Assembly: GCA_017408625.1 (NCBI GenBank)
Contig: JAFQUG010000310.1
Location: 1-11,113, forward strand
Reading direction: 5' to 3'
DNA from: Clostridia bacterium
Lineage (GTDB): Bacteria > Bacillota_A > Clostridia > Oscillospirales > CAG-272
Length of the DNA stretch: 11,113 nt
In this document: positions 1 through 5,737 of the stretch, piece by piece
How the letters are laid out: every line of letters starts with the position of its first letter
Position numbering within the stretch: position 1 is the stretch's first letter
Notes under the pieces: generated by a model
What the model was told of the DNA's origin: nothing
Database searches by the model: none
What the model saw: only the letters and a program-made list of their open reading frames with translations
Program-made: the position numbers and the translations under genes

Positions 1-666
1 CACGCGCGCCCAGGTCGCACCGCGGAACAGGTACACGGTCAGCAAAATGAATATCGCAATGCTGACGATACCGGATAAGATCGATCCGGATGAGAGCAGA
101 TTGACAAAGGCGCCAAGCAGCGTGATCGCGCCCATAGAAATGCAATAGACAAGCAAAAAACGTTTGCCAAACTGCTCGCGCTTCTCATCTCTTTCGCAAA
201 TTTGCTGCATTTCCTCGGAATATTCCATCTCCTCCCACGGATTGCGCTCACAAAATTCTGCAAAGGTCTCGCCATGATAAGGCGCTGCACCGTGCGAGGT
301 AATCTTTGCTCCCAGCTGCTCGGCAATCTGCTCAGCCGACAACTTTTCATGCGCGGAAAGCTCAGCAAGCTTTTCCTTGGCCTGAGAAAGACGTTGATTT
401 TGCTCGGTCACGCGGCCGCGCCAGCCCGCCAGCACGTCGCCGCACTTCTCGGGGCTTTGGAGCATAAGCGCGATCTCGTCAAGCGAAAAATCGGCGTGCC
501 GCAGCTCGGAAACAATGGCAAGCTCGCGCAGGTTATGATCCGAAAAGACCAAATATTCCCTGCCTCGCTCCCAATATTTTTCGGGATGCACCAGCCCCCG
601 CTCGCAGTACAGTCGCACGGCACGCTCGGTCAAGCCCGAGCGTTCGCATATCTCTTTCATTTTCAT
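1..666 (-). CDS. MerR-family transcriptional regulator with C-terminal membrane segments (3' end outside window)
   Basis: The frame is open from the ATG at 666 to the window edge, giving 222 residues without a stop. Residues 1-70 form a MerR-type winged helix-turn-helix: the recognition segment 'LTERAVRLYCERGLV' (12-26) and 'SLDEIALML' (61-69) are typical. Residues about 85-105 look like the dimerising coiled coil. Residues about 169-190 and 196-214 are hydrophobic, predicting two membrane helices where most MerR proteins carry a ligand-binding domain. The start is supported by GAAAGGA seven bases upstream; a second ATG at 660 is possible. The ligand and targets cannot be read from the sequence. 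MerR proteins normally bind a dyad in an over-long promoter spacer, and a candidate lies upstream at 831-863. Family assignment is firm; membrane anchoring is a prediction from hydrophobicity. Confidence 0.85.
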   Translation of the reverse strand, partial: MKMKEICERSGLTERAVRLYCERGLVHPEKYWERGREYLVFSDHNLRELAIVSELRHADFSLDEIALMLQSPEKCGDVLAGWRGRVTEQNQRLSQAKEKLAELSAHEKLSAEQIAEQLGAKITSHGAAPYHGETFAEFCERNPWEEMEYSEEMQQICERDEKREQFGKRFLLVYCISMGAITLLGAFVNLLSSGSILSGIVSIAIFILLTVYLFRGATWARV

Positions 667-734
667 GACAGTGTCCTTTCAAAGTAAAAATGGGTTGCTA
701 CGCAATATCCTACACCGCCCGAGCCGTTTGATCG

Positions 735-781
735 CAGGGGCGGATATCATCCGCCCGCGGGAGGCTGATAGCCTCCCCTAC
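735..781. repeat. REP-like element made of two adjacent hairpins
   Basis: Two perfect 8-bp hairpins lie side by side. The first is GGGCGGAT (738-745), loop ATC, ATCCGCCC (749-756). The second is GGGAGGCT (759-766), loop GAT, AGCCTCCC (770-777). The whole element is bounded by AGGGG on the left and CCCCTAC on the right. There is no U tract, so it does not look like an ordinary terminator. It sits in the untranslated region upstream of the MerR gene. A related single hairpin with the same ends occurs inside yqhQ at 3071-3096, so this is a dispersed repeat rather than a chance palindrome. From memory, elements of this look are common in uncultured Clostridia genomes. Confidence 0.75.
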
Positions 782-830
782 AAGCAATCATGATCGGTCG
801 TGCAGCATATTTGCTTTGTGTAACAACCTC

Positions 831-863
831 ATTTTACATTCATACCTTGGGTAAGTTTCAAGG
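831..863 (-). promoter_or_regulatory. Candidate MerR-type promoter and operator upstream of the MerR gene
   Basis: On the minus strand, TTGAAA (861-856) and TAAAAT (836-831) are separated by 19 bases, the over-long spacing typical of MerR-activated promoters. A 19-base dyad, CCTTG at 845-849 and CAAGG at 859-863, overlaps the -35 box and the spacer. It faces the MerR gene, leaving an untranslated leader of roughly 160 bases that contains the hairpin repeat. The dyad arms are only five bases and the dyad is shifted toward the -35 relative to classical MerR operators, so this is a candidate only. Confidence 0.35.
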
Positions 864-889
864 GATTTGACTCATTATTTACAGAAAAT

Positions 890-1447
890 TCATCTTCTGT
901 CGCTCTCGGGGTACACCGCGCGGCTGCCTCCCACGAACTTGGGGCGCGTGCGTGCACAAAGCACGCTTGCCTGCCCGATGGTGCTCTGCGAAATTCTCAC
1001 AGGCACTGCCACGCTGCGCAAATGCATGCCGATCAGCGTGCCGCCAATGTCCATACCTGCATGCGCCTTGATGGATTCCACCGCGCAGGGCTCTTGCATA
1101 TTCGCCCACGCAGCGGTTGCAAACGAGCCGCCTGCCTTTGGCTGCGGGATGACGCAGACCTCTTCAAGACCGTACTGCTCGGCACATGCTCTTTCCACGA
1201 TCAGTGCGCGGTTGAGGTGCTCACAGCACTGCGCTGCCAGATACAGGCCACGTGCTGCGCAGGCCTCGGAAATGGCCTCGTAGACCGCATTTGCCACCTC
1301 CGGTGCGGATGCGTGGCCGATGCTGCCGCCCGCAATTTCGGACGAGGAGCAGCCGACCACCAAAATCTGACCCGCCTTGACGTTTGCCGCGTCCAGCAGC
1401 TGCTCGACTGCCAAGGACGCCTGGGCTTTGATTTGCTCTGTGCTCAT
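890..1447 (-). CDS. ywlG: YwlG / UPF0340 (TIGR01440, DUF436) family protein
   Basis: The 185-residue product matches the Bacillus YwlG family along its whole length, with 'VVGCSSSEI' (30-38), 'QCCEHLNRALIVER' (73-86), 'PKAGGSFAT' (103-111), 'GMDIGGTLIGMHL' (131-143) and 'ARTRPKFVGGSRAVY' (165-179). It should be cytoplasmic, with no signal peptide or membrane segment. The biochemical role of the family is not established as far as I know; the paired cysteines and histidine in QCCEHLNR look like an active or metal site, which is inference. An ATG at 1468 would add seven residues inside nagB, but the ATG at 1447 is preferred because it follows the nagB stop by one base and has GAGGG at the right distance. 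The gene is probably translationally coupled to nagB. Confidence 0.88.
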   Translation of the reverse strand: MSTEQIKAQASLAVEQLLDAANVKAGQILVVGCSSSEIAGGSIGHASAPEVANAVYEAISEACAARGLYLAAQCCEHLNRALIVERACAEQYGLEEVCVIPQPKAGGSFATAAWANMQEPCAVESIKAHAGMDIGGTLIGMHLRSVAVPVRISQSTIGQASVLCARTRPKFVGGSRAVYPESDRR

Positions 1448-1448
1448 A

Positions 1449-2171
1449 TCAGCCCTCGTATGCGTCACGGTCGCAGATCAGCGTCACGTCAGCGTGCAGA
1501 TTGAGGAAGGATGCGGGGCAAGAGGTGGTCACAGTTCCCGCAAGCATTGCCTTGACAGCCTCATGCTTGCCCTTACCGTTTGCCAAGATAATGATCTTCT
1601 TGGCGGAGAGAATGGTACCCATGCCCATGGTCAGAGCCAGCTTGGGCACTTGATCAATGCTTTCAAAGAAGCGTGCGTTTGCCTCGATGGTATCCTCGGT
1701 CAGCCCTGTGACGTGCGTTGCGGGATACAGGGCCTCGGCAGGCTCGTTGAATGCGATATGACCGTTGCGGCCAATGCCAAGGATCTGGATGTCCGCGCCG
1801 CCAAGTCCGCGCACAAATGCTTCGTATCTGGCAGCCTCTGCTGCGGCGTCGGGAGCGCTGCCGTCCGGCACGTAGGTGTTTGCCTTGTCGATATTGACGT
1901 GGTCAAACAGCTTGGTGTTCATGAAATAGCGGTAGCTCTGCTCGTTTTCGGGCGAGATGGGATAATATTCATCCAGATTGACCGTGGTGACAGCCGAAAA
2001 ATCCAGTTCACCCTTGTCACACATGGAAATCAGCTCGGCATACAGTCCCTCGGGGGTAGATCCCGTCGCAAGACCCAGCACGCAAGCGGGCTTGCTCTTG
2101 ACTACGTCGGCAACCATATCCGCACCGACGCGGGACATTTCAGCGTAATTGTTACAGCAAATAATTTTCAT
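1449..2171 (-). CDS. nagB: Glucosamine-6-phosphate deaminase
   Basis: The 240-residue product is a typical short Firmicute NagB. The enzyme converts glucosamine 6-phosphate to fructose 6-phosphate and ammonia in the cytoplasm, feeding amino sugars into glycolysis. Visible motifs are the phosphate loop 'GLATGSTP' (33-40), 'NLDEYY' (65-70) with the likely general-base Asp67, and 'LGIGRNGHIAFNEP' (131-144) with catalytic His138 and Glu143. Asn136 stands where E. coli has Asp141, a substitution I recall from Bacillus-type enzymes. The start at 2171 is chosen because AAGGAGA lies eight bases upstream; an in-frame ATG at 2255 would overlap the end of yqhQ and add residues unlike NagB. No nagA or sugar transporter gene is adjacent. 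Confidence 0.94.
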   Translation of the reverse strand: MKIICCNNYAEMSRVGADMVADVVKSKPACVLGLATGSTPEGLYAELISMCDKGELDFSAVTTVNLDEYYPISPENEQSYRYFMNTKLFDHVNIDKANTYVPDGSAPDAAAEAARYEAFVRGLGGADIQILGIGRNGHIAFNEPAEALYPATHVTGLTEDTIEANARFFESIDQVPKLALTMGMGTILSAKKIIILANGKGKHEAVKAMLAGTVTTSCPASFLNLHADVTLICDRDAYEG

Positions 2172-2199
2172 CACAAAATCTCCTTCCAGAAATGTAGGC

Positions 2200-3462
2200 T
2201 TACCACTTGTCGCTCTCGTCCTCGGGAATGACTTCCTTGATGGCGGCGATTGCACATTCGATCATGCTGTCATCCGGCTCAAGCACGGTGATGTGTTGCA
2301 GCCAGACACCGGGCAGCGAGATCAGACGGGTCAGGAAATTGTCATATCTGCCTGCCAGCTTGAGCAGCTCGTAGCCGATGCCCATAACCAAGGGGAGCAA
2401 TACTAAGGATATGCCGGTACGTACCAGCGTGGGAAGCACGCCGTGAATGGGGCTGAGAATTTCTTTCATGGTGCCGCCGAAAATGGCGATGAACGAGGGC
2501 TCGATAAAGAACGAAACGAACACGTTGACCAACACCATAAGAATGAGGAACGAGGTGCCGCAGCGGGGATGGAATCTTCTCTGCTTACGCACGTTTTCCA
2601 CGGTCAGCTCAAGTCCTGCCTCATAGCAGAAGATGGACTTGTGCTCTGCACCGTGATACCGGAAGGTGCGGCGGATCTCCTTCATCAGGGAAACGGCAGC
2701 CATATAGCCGACCACGATGGCGATTTTGAAGACGCCCTCCACCATCGAGCGGATCAACGATTCAAGCACAACGTTTGCGGGCTTAAGCGCGGGGATCAGC
2801 CATACGAACAGGTCGTAGAGCGCGGTGGGCACAAACTTGAACAGCAGAATGGCAAGACCCAGCCCCAGCACGACGCCAAGGATCATGACAAGCGTAGTGG
2901 TTACGGATGCGCCGTCTGCCTTTTTCTTTTCCTTCTTTTCCTCAATGACGGGAGCCTCGGAAACGGTAACGGTTTCTTGGACAACGGGCGCATCGGAAAC
3001 GGTGACGGGCTCTTCGACTGCGGTAGCTTGCTCCTCGGTGGGCATTTCCTTGGCTACGGGTGCCTGCTCTGCGGGCGAATCGTAATTCGCCCCTACGGGT
3101 TCGGCAATGGGAGCCGTGCCCTTCTTGGCCGCTTTTTTGGCAGCCTTGGCGGCTTTCTTTGCCTCGGCCTCGCGGCGCATCTCATCTTCGGCTTCTTCCA
3201 ATCCCGAGATCTCGGCAGATCTCATCAGGCACTTGTAGCCCTGAATCATGGACATGGCGAAATTATACACGCCGCGCACCACGGGAATCTTGGCGATCAG
3301 CGGAGTCTTACTGTCGTTCTGCTTGATCTCCAGCACGATCTCCCCCTCGGGATTGCGCACCGCCATAGCGGTTTTCTTGGGTCCTCGCATCATAATGCCC
3401 TCCATCAGGGCCTGGCCGCCGATGGAAGTCTTTTTGCAAGGAGGACATTTATCTTTTTTCAT
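2200..3462 (-). CDS. yqhQ: YqhQ-like DUF1385 membrane protein with a long inserted linker
   Basis: The 420-residue product belongs to the DUF1385/YqhQ family of Firmicute membrane proteins, whose function is unknown. The conserved N-terminus 'GGQALMEGIMMRGP' (15-28) and the motifs 'YHGAEHKSIFCYE' (269-281) and 'HPRCGTSFL' (298-306) are diagnostic; their His, Cys and Glu residues suggest metal binding, which is inference. Hydrophobic stretches near 187-225, 238-260, 304-328 and 344-370 predict about four membrane segments. Relatives are usually near 300-320 residues; the excess here is a charged linker (about 85-185) with Ala/Lys runs, Glu/Val/Pro repeats of a 12-residue unit (about 153-175), and a piece encoded by a hairpin repeat (123-131). 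A strong GGAGGT six bases upstream fixes the start. It leads a tight set with nagB 28 bases downstream. Confidence 0.9.
   Translation of the reverse strand: MKKDKCPPCKKTSIGGQALMEGIMMRGPKKTAMAVRNPEGEIVLEIKQNDSKTPLIAKIPVVRGVYNFAMSMIQGYKCLMRSAEISGLEEAEDEMRREAEAKKAAKAAKKAAKKGTAPIAEPVGANYDSPAEQAPVAKEMPTEEQATAVEEPVTVSDAPVVQETVTVSEAPVIEEKKEKKKADGASVTTTLVMILGVVLGLGLAILLFKFVPTALYDLFVWLIPALKPANVVLESLIRSMVEGVFKIAIVVGYMAAVSLMKEIRRTFRYHGAEHKSIFCYEAGLELTVENVRKQRRFHPRCGTSFLILMVLVNVFVSFFIEPSFIAIFGGTMKEILSPIHGVLPTLVRTGISLVLLPLVMGIGYELLKLAGRYDNFLTRLISLPGVWLQHITVLEPDDSMIECAIAAIKEVIPEDESDKW
3071..3096. repeat. REP-like hairpin repeat inside the yqhQ coding region
   Basis: The segment contains GGGCGAAT (3073-3080), loop CGTA, ATTCGCCC (3085-3092), a perfect 8-bp hairpin, flanked by GC on the left and ending in CCCCTAC. 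The right half of the intergenic element (757-781) has the same plan, GCGGG - palindrome - CCCCTAC, with different stem bases. Read on the minus strand it is open and encodes residues 123-131 of YqhQ, within the variable linker. Confidence 0.7.
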
Positions 3463-3507
3463 TTATTTACCTCCGTTTCGGAACTATGACATAATACATC
3501 ACATTAC

Positions 3508-3516
3508 ATGATAGCA
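3508..3516 (-). promoter_or_regulatory. Possible extended -10 element for yqhQ
   Basis: Reading the minus strand, TGCTATCAT (3516-3508) fits an extended -10 box about 45 bases before the yqhQ start. No good -35 box is visible at 16-18 bases, so support is weak. The surrounding region is AT-rich and carries the 8-base direct repeat ACATGATA at 3506-3513 and 3529-3536. Confidence 0.25.
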
Positions 3517-3565
3517 TACGTTTATTAACATGATATGAATTATTTGCACCTTTTTCGATTTTGAC

Positions 3566-3594
3566 TTGACTTTCATTGCTTTATGGGATATAAT
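3566..3594 (+). promoter_or_regulatory. Sigma-A-type promoter for yajC
   Basis: TTGACT (3566-3571) and a perfect TATAAT (3589-3594) are separated by 17 bases. Transcription would start near 3601, about 30 bases before the yajC ATG. This is the clearest housekeeping promoter in the window. A second TTGACT at 3561-3566 is too far from the -10 box. Confidence 0.85.
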
Positions 3595-3631
3595 AGTTGT
3601 GTATGTGAAAACTCTCAATGGAGGATAAAAA

Positions 3632-3958
3632 ATGAATTTTACAACGTTAGCAAACCTGTTTGGCGGTGAAGGCGGCGGACAGATCATCATGACCATCGTC
3701 ATGGTCGTTCTGGTCGGCGTATTCTTCTATTTCTTCATGATCCGCCCTCAGAAGAAGCAGGAAAAGGAAGTCAACGAAATGCGTAACAGCCTGTCTGTCG
3801 GTGACGAGATCACCACCATCGGCGGTATCATCGGCAAGGTCATCAGCATCAGAGACGAAACAGTCGTGATCGAGACCAGCCACGATCGCACCAAGATCCG
3901 TCTGCTCAAGAGCGCGATCAGCAAGGTGGACGTCAAGGCAGAGGACGCACAGAAGTAA
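3632..3958 (+). CDS. yajC: Preprotein translocase accessory subunit YajC
   Basis: The 108-residue product has the full YajC plan: a short N-terminus, one membrane helix (about 17-37), the signature 'RPQKKQ' (38-43) directly after it, and a small cytoplasmic domain with 'SVGDEITTIGGIIGKV' and 'TKIRLLKSAI'. YajC associates with SecDF at the Sec translocon in the cytoplasmic membrane and is not essential where studied. The start is fixed by GGAGGA (3620-3625) six bases upstream and the promoter at 3566-3594. The length is normal. It is followed by a hairpin with a U tract and then a membrane protein gene in the same direction. Confidence 0.95.
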   Translation: MNFTTLANLFGGEGGGQIIMTIVMVVLVGVFFYFFMIRPQKKQEKEVNEMRNSLSVGDEITTIGGIIGKVISIRDETVVIETSHDRTKIRLLKSAISKVDVKAEDAQK

Positions 3959-3980
3959 GCAAATTCGGATTTCCCGACAT

Positions 3981-4047
3981 AAAAACGGCTCCGTACTCAT
4001 ATAGTATTACCAAATACGGTAATATTATGGATACGGAGGCGTTTTTT
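3981..4047 (+). terminator. Long hairpin with U tract after yajC that also contains the next gene's ribosome binding site
   Basis: The outer stem pairs 3981-3995 with 4032-4046, 15 positions with a single G-G mismatch. The inner stem pairs ATAGTATTACC (4001-4011) with GGTAATATTAT (4018-4028) around a 6-base loop, with one G-U pair. The 3' arm ends in six T (4042-4047), as in an intrinsic terminator. The GGAGG at 4035-4039, the ribosome binding site of the gene starting at 4048, is inside the 3' arm. The structure could therefore both end transcription and hide the start of the downstream gene. Confidence 0.75.
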
Positions 4048-4530
4048 ATGAATCGTATCACCAAGGGTCTCTTGCCCGCCCGCGTGCACAAAGCCGAGAA
4101 GGCGCAAAGCAGCGGCAGCTTTGCAGCGGGAGCGTTATGGGGCATGGCGTTTTGCGCAATCAGCGGCCTTGCTTTGATCTTTCTTGGCGCACTGATCGCC
4201 TATCTCTCCCCCGATCCCGATGCTTGGATCCTGCCGCTGGGCTTTGGCGCGATGGTGCTCTCCTGCCTTGCAGGAGGCTTGGGCGTGGGCCTTAGATGCG
4301 ACTCGGCCATTCTTCCCTGCTCACTGCTCTGCGCTTGCATCTACGTAGGATTGGGGCTGTTGCTTGGGTTGTTCTTTGGCGGTGAGCTGCGGCAATCCTT
4401 GACGCTTGGTCTTGGCCTTGGCGCATCGCTCGGCATTCGCGCAGGTCTTGTTGCCCTGTTTTGCGCCTCGGCCGTCTTGACTGCACAGGTCAAGAGCAAA
4501 ATCGCGGCAAGACCGAGAAGGCACAGATAA
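4048..4530 (+). CDS. TIGR04086-type small integral membrane protein
   Basis: The 160-residue product is very hydrophobic, with four predicted membrane helices (about 25-52, 60-81, 88-111, 118-140), a basic N-terminus and a basic Arg/Lys-rich tail. Layout and position directly after yajC match the TIGR04086 family of Clostridia membrane proteins, whose function is unknown; this one appears longer than the usual 120-130 residues I recall. In many Clostridia this family sits between yajC and the SCIFF peptide system, but no six-cysteine peptide or radical SAM gene follows here. The start at 4048 is chosen over the in-frame ATG at 4027 because GGAGG (4035-4039) lies eight bases before it. That ribosome binding site lies in the stem of the preceding hairpin. 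Confidence 0.7.
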   Translation: MNRITKGLLPARVHKAEKAQSSGSFAAGALWGMAFCAISGLALIFLGALIAYLSPDPDAWILPLGFGAMVLSCLAGGLGVGLRCDSAILPCSLLCACIYVGLGLLLGLFFGGELRQSLTLGLGLGASLGIRAGLVALFCASAVLTAQVKSKIAARPRRHR

Positions 4531-4535
4531 AGAAA

Positions 4536-4565
4536 AACCCGCACCTGCCAAAGCATGTGCGGGTT
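4536..4565. terminator. Bidirectional intrinsic terminator between convergent genes
   Basis: AACCCGCAC (4536-4544) pairs perfectly with GTGCGGGTT (4557-4565), and an inner TGC-CAAA-GCA stem closes the loop. On the minus strand the stem is followed by a T run from the AAAAA at 4533-4537, giving a good terminator for the seven-gene minus-strand set. On the plus strand TTCTCTTTATT follows, a weaker tract serving the gene ending at 4530. Confidence 0.85.
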
Positions 4566-4582
4566 CTCTTTATTCATCGGAA

Positions 4583-5713
4583 TTATTCCACGTTATAGTA
4601 AATTGCGTCCTCGATGTCAAAGCTCTCGACACGCATGTCACCCGGATCAAACCAAAGCGTGATACCGCCGTTCTCGGGATACCAGCCTTCGCCGGTTGCA
4701 AGCGAGCCCATTTTGTTGGAGGTGCCCCAAGCGCCCGTGATCATGCCGTCCTGATCATAATCCAGGTAGCAGACCAGCATGACTGCCTTGACGTTGTCCG
4801 AATCGATCTTGAGATCGTCCAGATCGTTGATTCCAAGCTTGGCGATCAGATCAAAGATCAGGTTTTCCCACGGGATCGCGATCTCGGCTACCCAGCCGCT
4901 GCCATCCTCGCGCACCACCGTCGCGCCCTTAAGACCTCCCAAGGCCTCATCCTGCGAGTCCATGACGTAGTCCACGGAAGCTGCAGCGTCCGACGTGATG
5001 CACTGCACGGTGACTTGCGCAGAGCCGTCCTCTTGCAGACCGAACGAATAGAATATGCCGCGCTCGTACATGCCGCTTTGGCCGCAAAGGCCGCCAAGAT
5101 CCAGCTGGATCTGGAAGCAGTCGCCCTGATACGTGCCATTCTCGCAGTATCTGATCGTGGTATCGTTGACGTCAAACGCCATATATACGTATTCGGTATC
5201 GCAGGTCACCATCATGGTAAAGCCGCCGTCATTTCCAACCTCGCCAACCCAAGCGTCGAGATTGTCTTTGTCATAGCGTGCGCTCCAATAGGGCAGCCAG
5301 TTGTTGGTATGCCAATCGCCAAGGTCTCCGTCCATGACCAGCACGTCCTGCAAGGAAGGAATGGGATCAACGGGAAGCTCGGTATCCCATTCGATCTCGG
5401 TCGTCCACTCCTCGGTCTCTACAGGCCAGGTCTCCTCAACCCACGTCTCCTCAATCCAAGGGCCCTCGGTCCATTCCTCAACCCAGGTCTCCTCGACCTT
5501 GGTTTCGATTCCGATGCCTTGATCGGGATGATAGAGCACGTCCTCCTCGGGCACTACGCCAAGGATTTCGTCACCTAAAAACCGGTCAAGCACAGCGTCC
5601 AGGTCCAGATCTCCGAGCAGCTCGCCCACAAGGCCGTTGCCCATATCACAGGATGCCAGCATCGAGCACAGCAAAAGTGCAGTTAAAGCGAAAGCAAACA
5701 ATCTTTTTTTCAT
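4583..5713 (-). CDS. Lipoprotein with Trp/Glu-rich linker and CBM9/DOMON-like outer domain
   Basis: The 376-residue product has a lipoprotein signal peptide: basic MKKR, hydrophobic core, lipobox LASC with lipidated Cys22. After the shared 'GNGLVGEL' stretch comes an acidic linker (about 74-109) with seven Trp at 4-7 residue spacing, based on W-x-E-E-T repeats. Residues about 122-360 look like a beta-sandwich of the carbohydrate-binding family 9 / DOMON type: 'VMDGDLGDWHT' (126-136), 'YVYMAFDVNDTT' (175-186), 'DCFQIQLDL' (198-206) and 'GWVAEIAIPWENL' (273-285) follow the usual order of such domains. No catalytic domain is visible, so surface sugar binding is the best guess. The start at 5713 has AGGAGG at the right distance; an ATG at 5731 would disrupt the signal peptide. 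It is the last gene before the terminator. Confidence 0.75.
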   Translation of the reverse strand: MKKRLFAFALTALLLCSMLASCDMGNGLVGELLGDLDLDAVLDRFLGDEILGVVPEEDVLYHPDQGIGIETKVEETWVEEWTEGPWIEETWVEETWPVETEEWTTEIEWDTELPVDPIPSLQDVLVMDGDLGDWHTNNWLPYWSARYDKDNLDAWVGEVGNDGGFTMMVTCDTEYVYMAFDVNDTTIRYCENGTYQGDCFQIQLDLGGLCGQSGMYERGIFYSFGLQEDGSAQVTVQCITSDAAASVDYVMDSQDEALGGLKGATVVREDGSGWVAEIAIPWENLIFDLIAKLGINDLDDLKIDSDNVKAVMLVCYLDYDQDGMITGAWGTSNKMGSLATGEGWYPENGGITLWFDPGDMRVESFDIEDAIYYNVE

Positions 5714-5737
5714 ATTCTTACCTCCTGTCATCTCAGT

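Noticed and set aside
811..840. TTGCTT...TACATT promoter-like pair on the plus strand
   Set aside because: No plus-strand gene follows, and the spacing and -10 box are poor.
881..900. ACAGAA-N8-TTCTGT hairpin over the end of ywlG, considered as terminator
   Set aside because: Only six weak base pairs and no T tract on the minus strand.
1377..2231. Plus-strand open frame of 284 codons opposite nagB
   Set aside because: Shadow of nagB and the start of ywlG; no recognisable protein family.
2443..3489. Long plus-strand open frame of 348 codons opposite yqhQ
   Set aside because: It is antisense to a well-conserved gene, has no ribosome binding site or family resemblance and is rich in His/Gly/Leu as expected for a shadow frame in GC-rich coding DNA.
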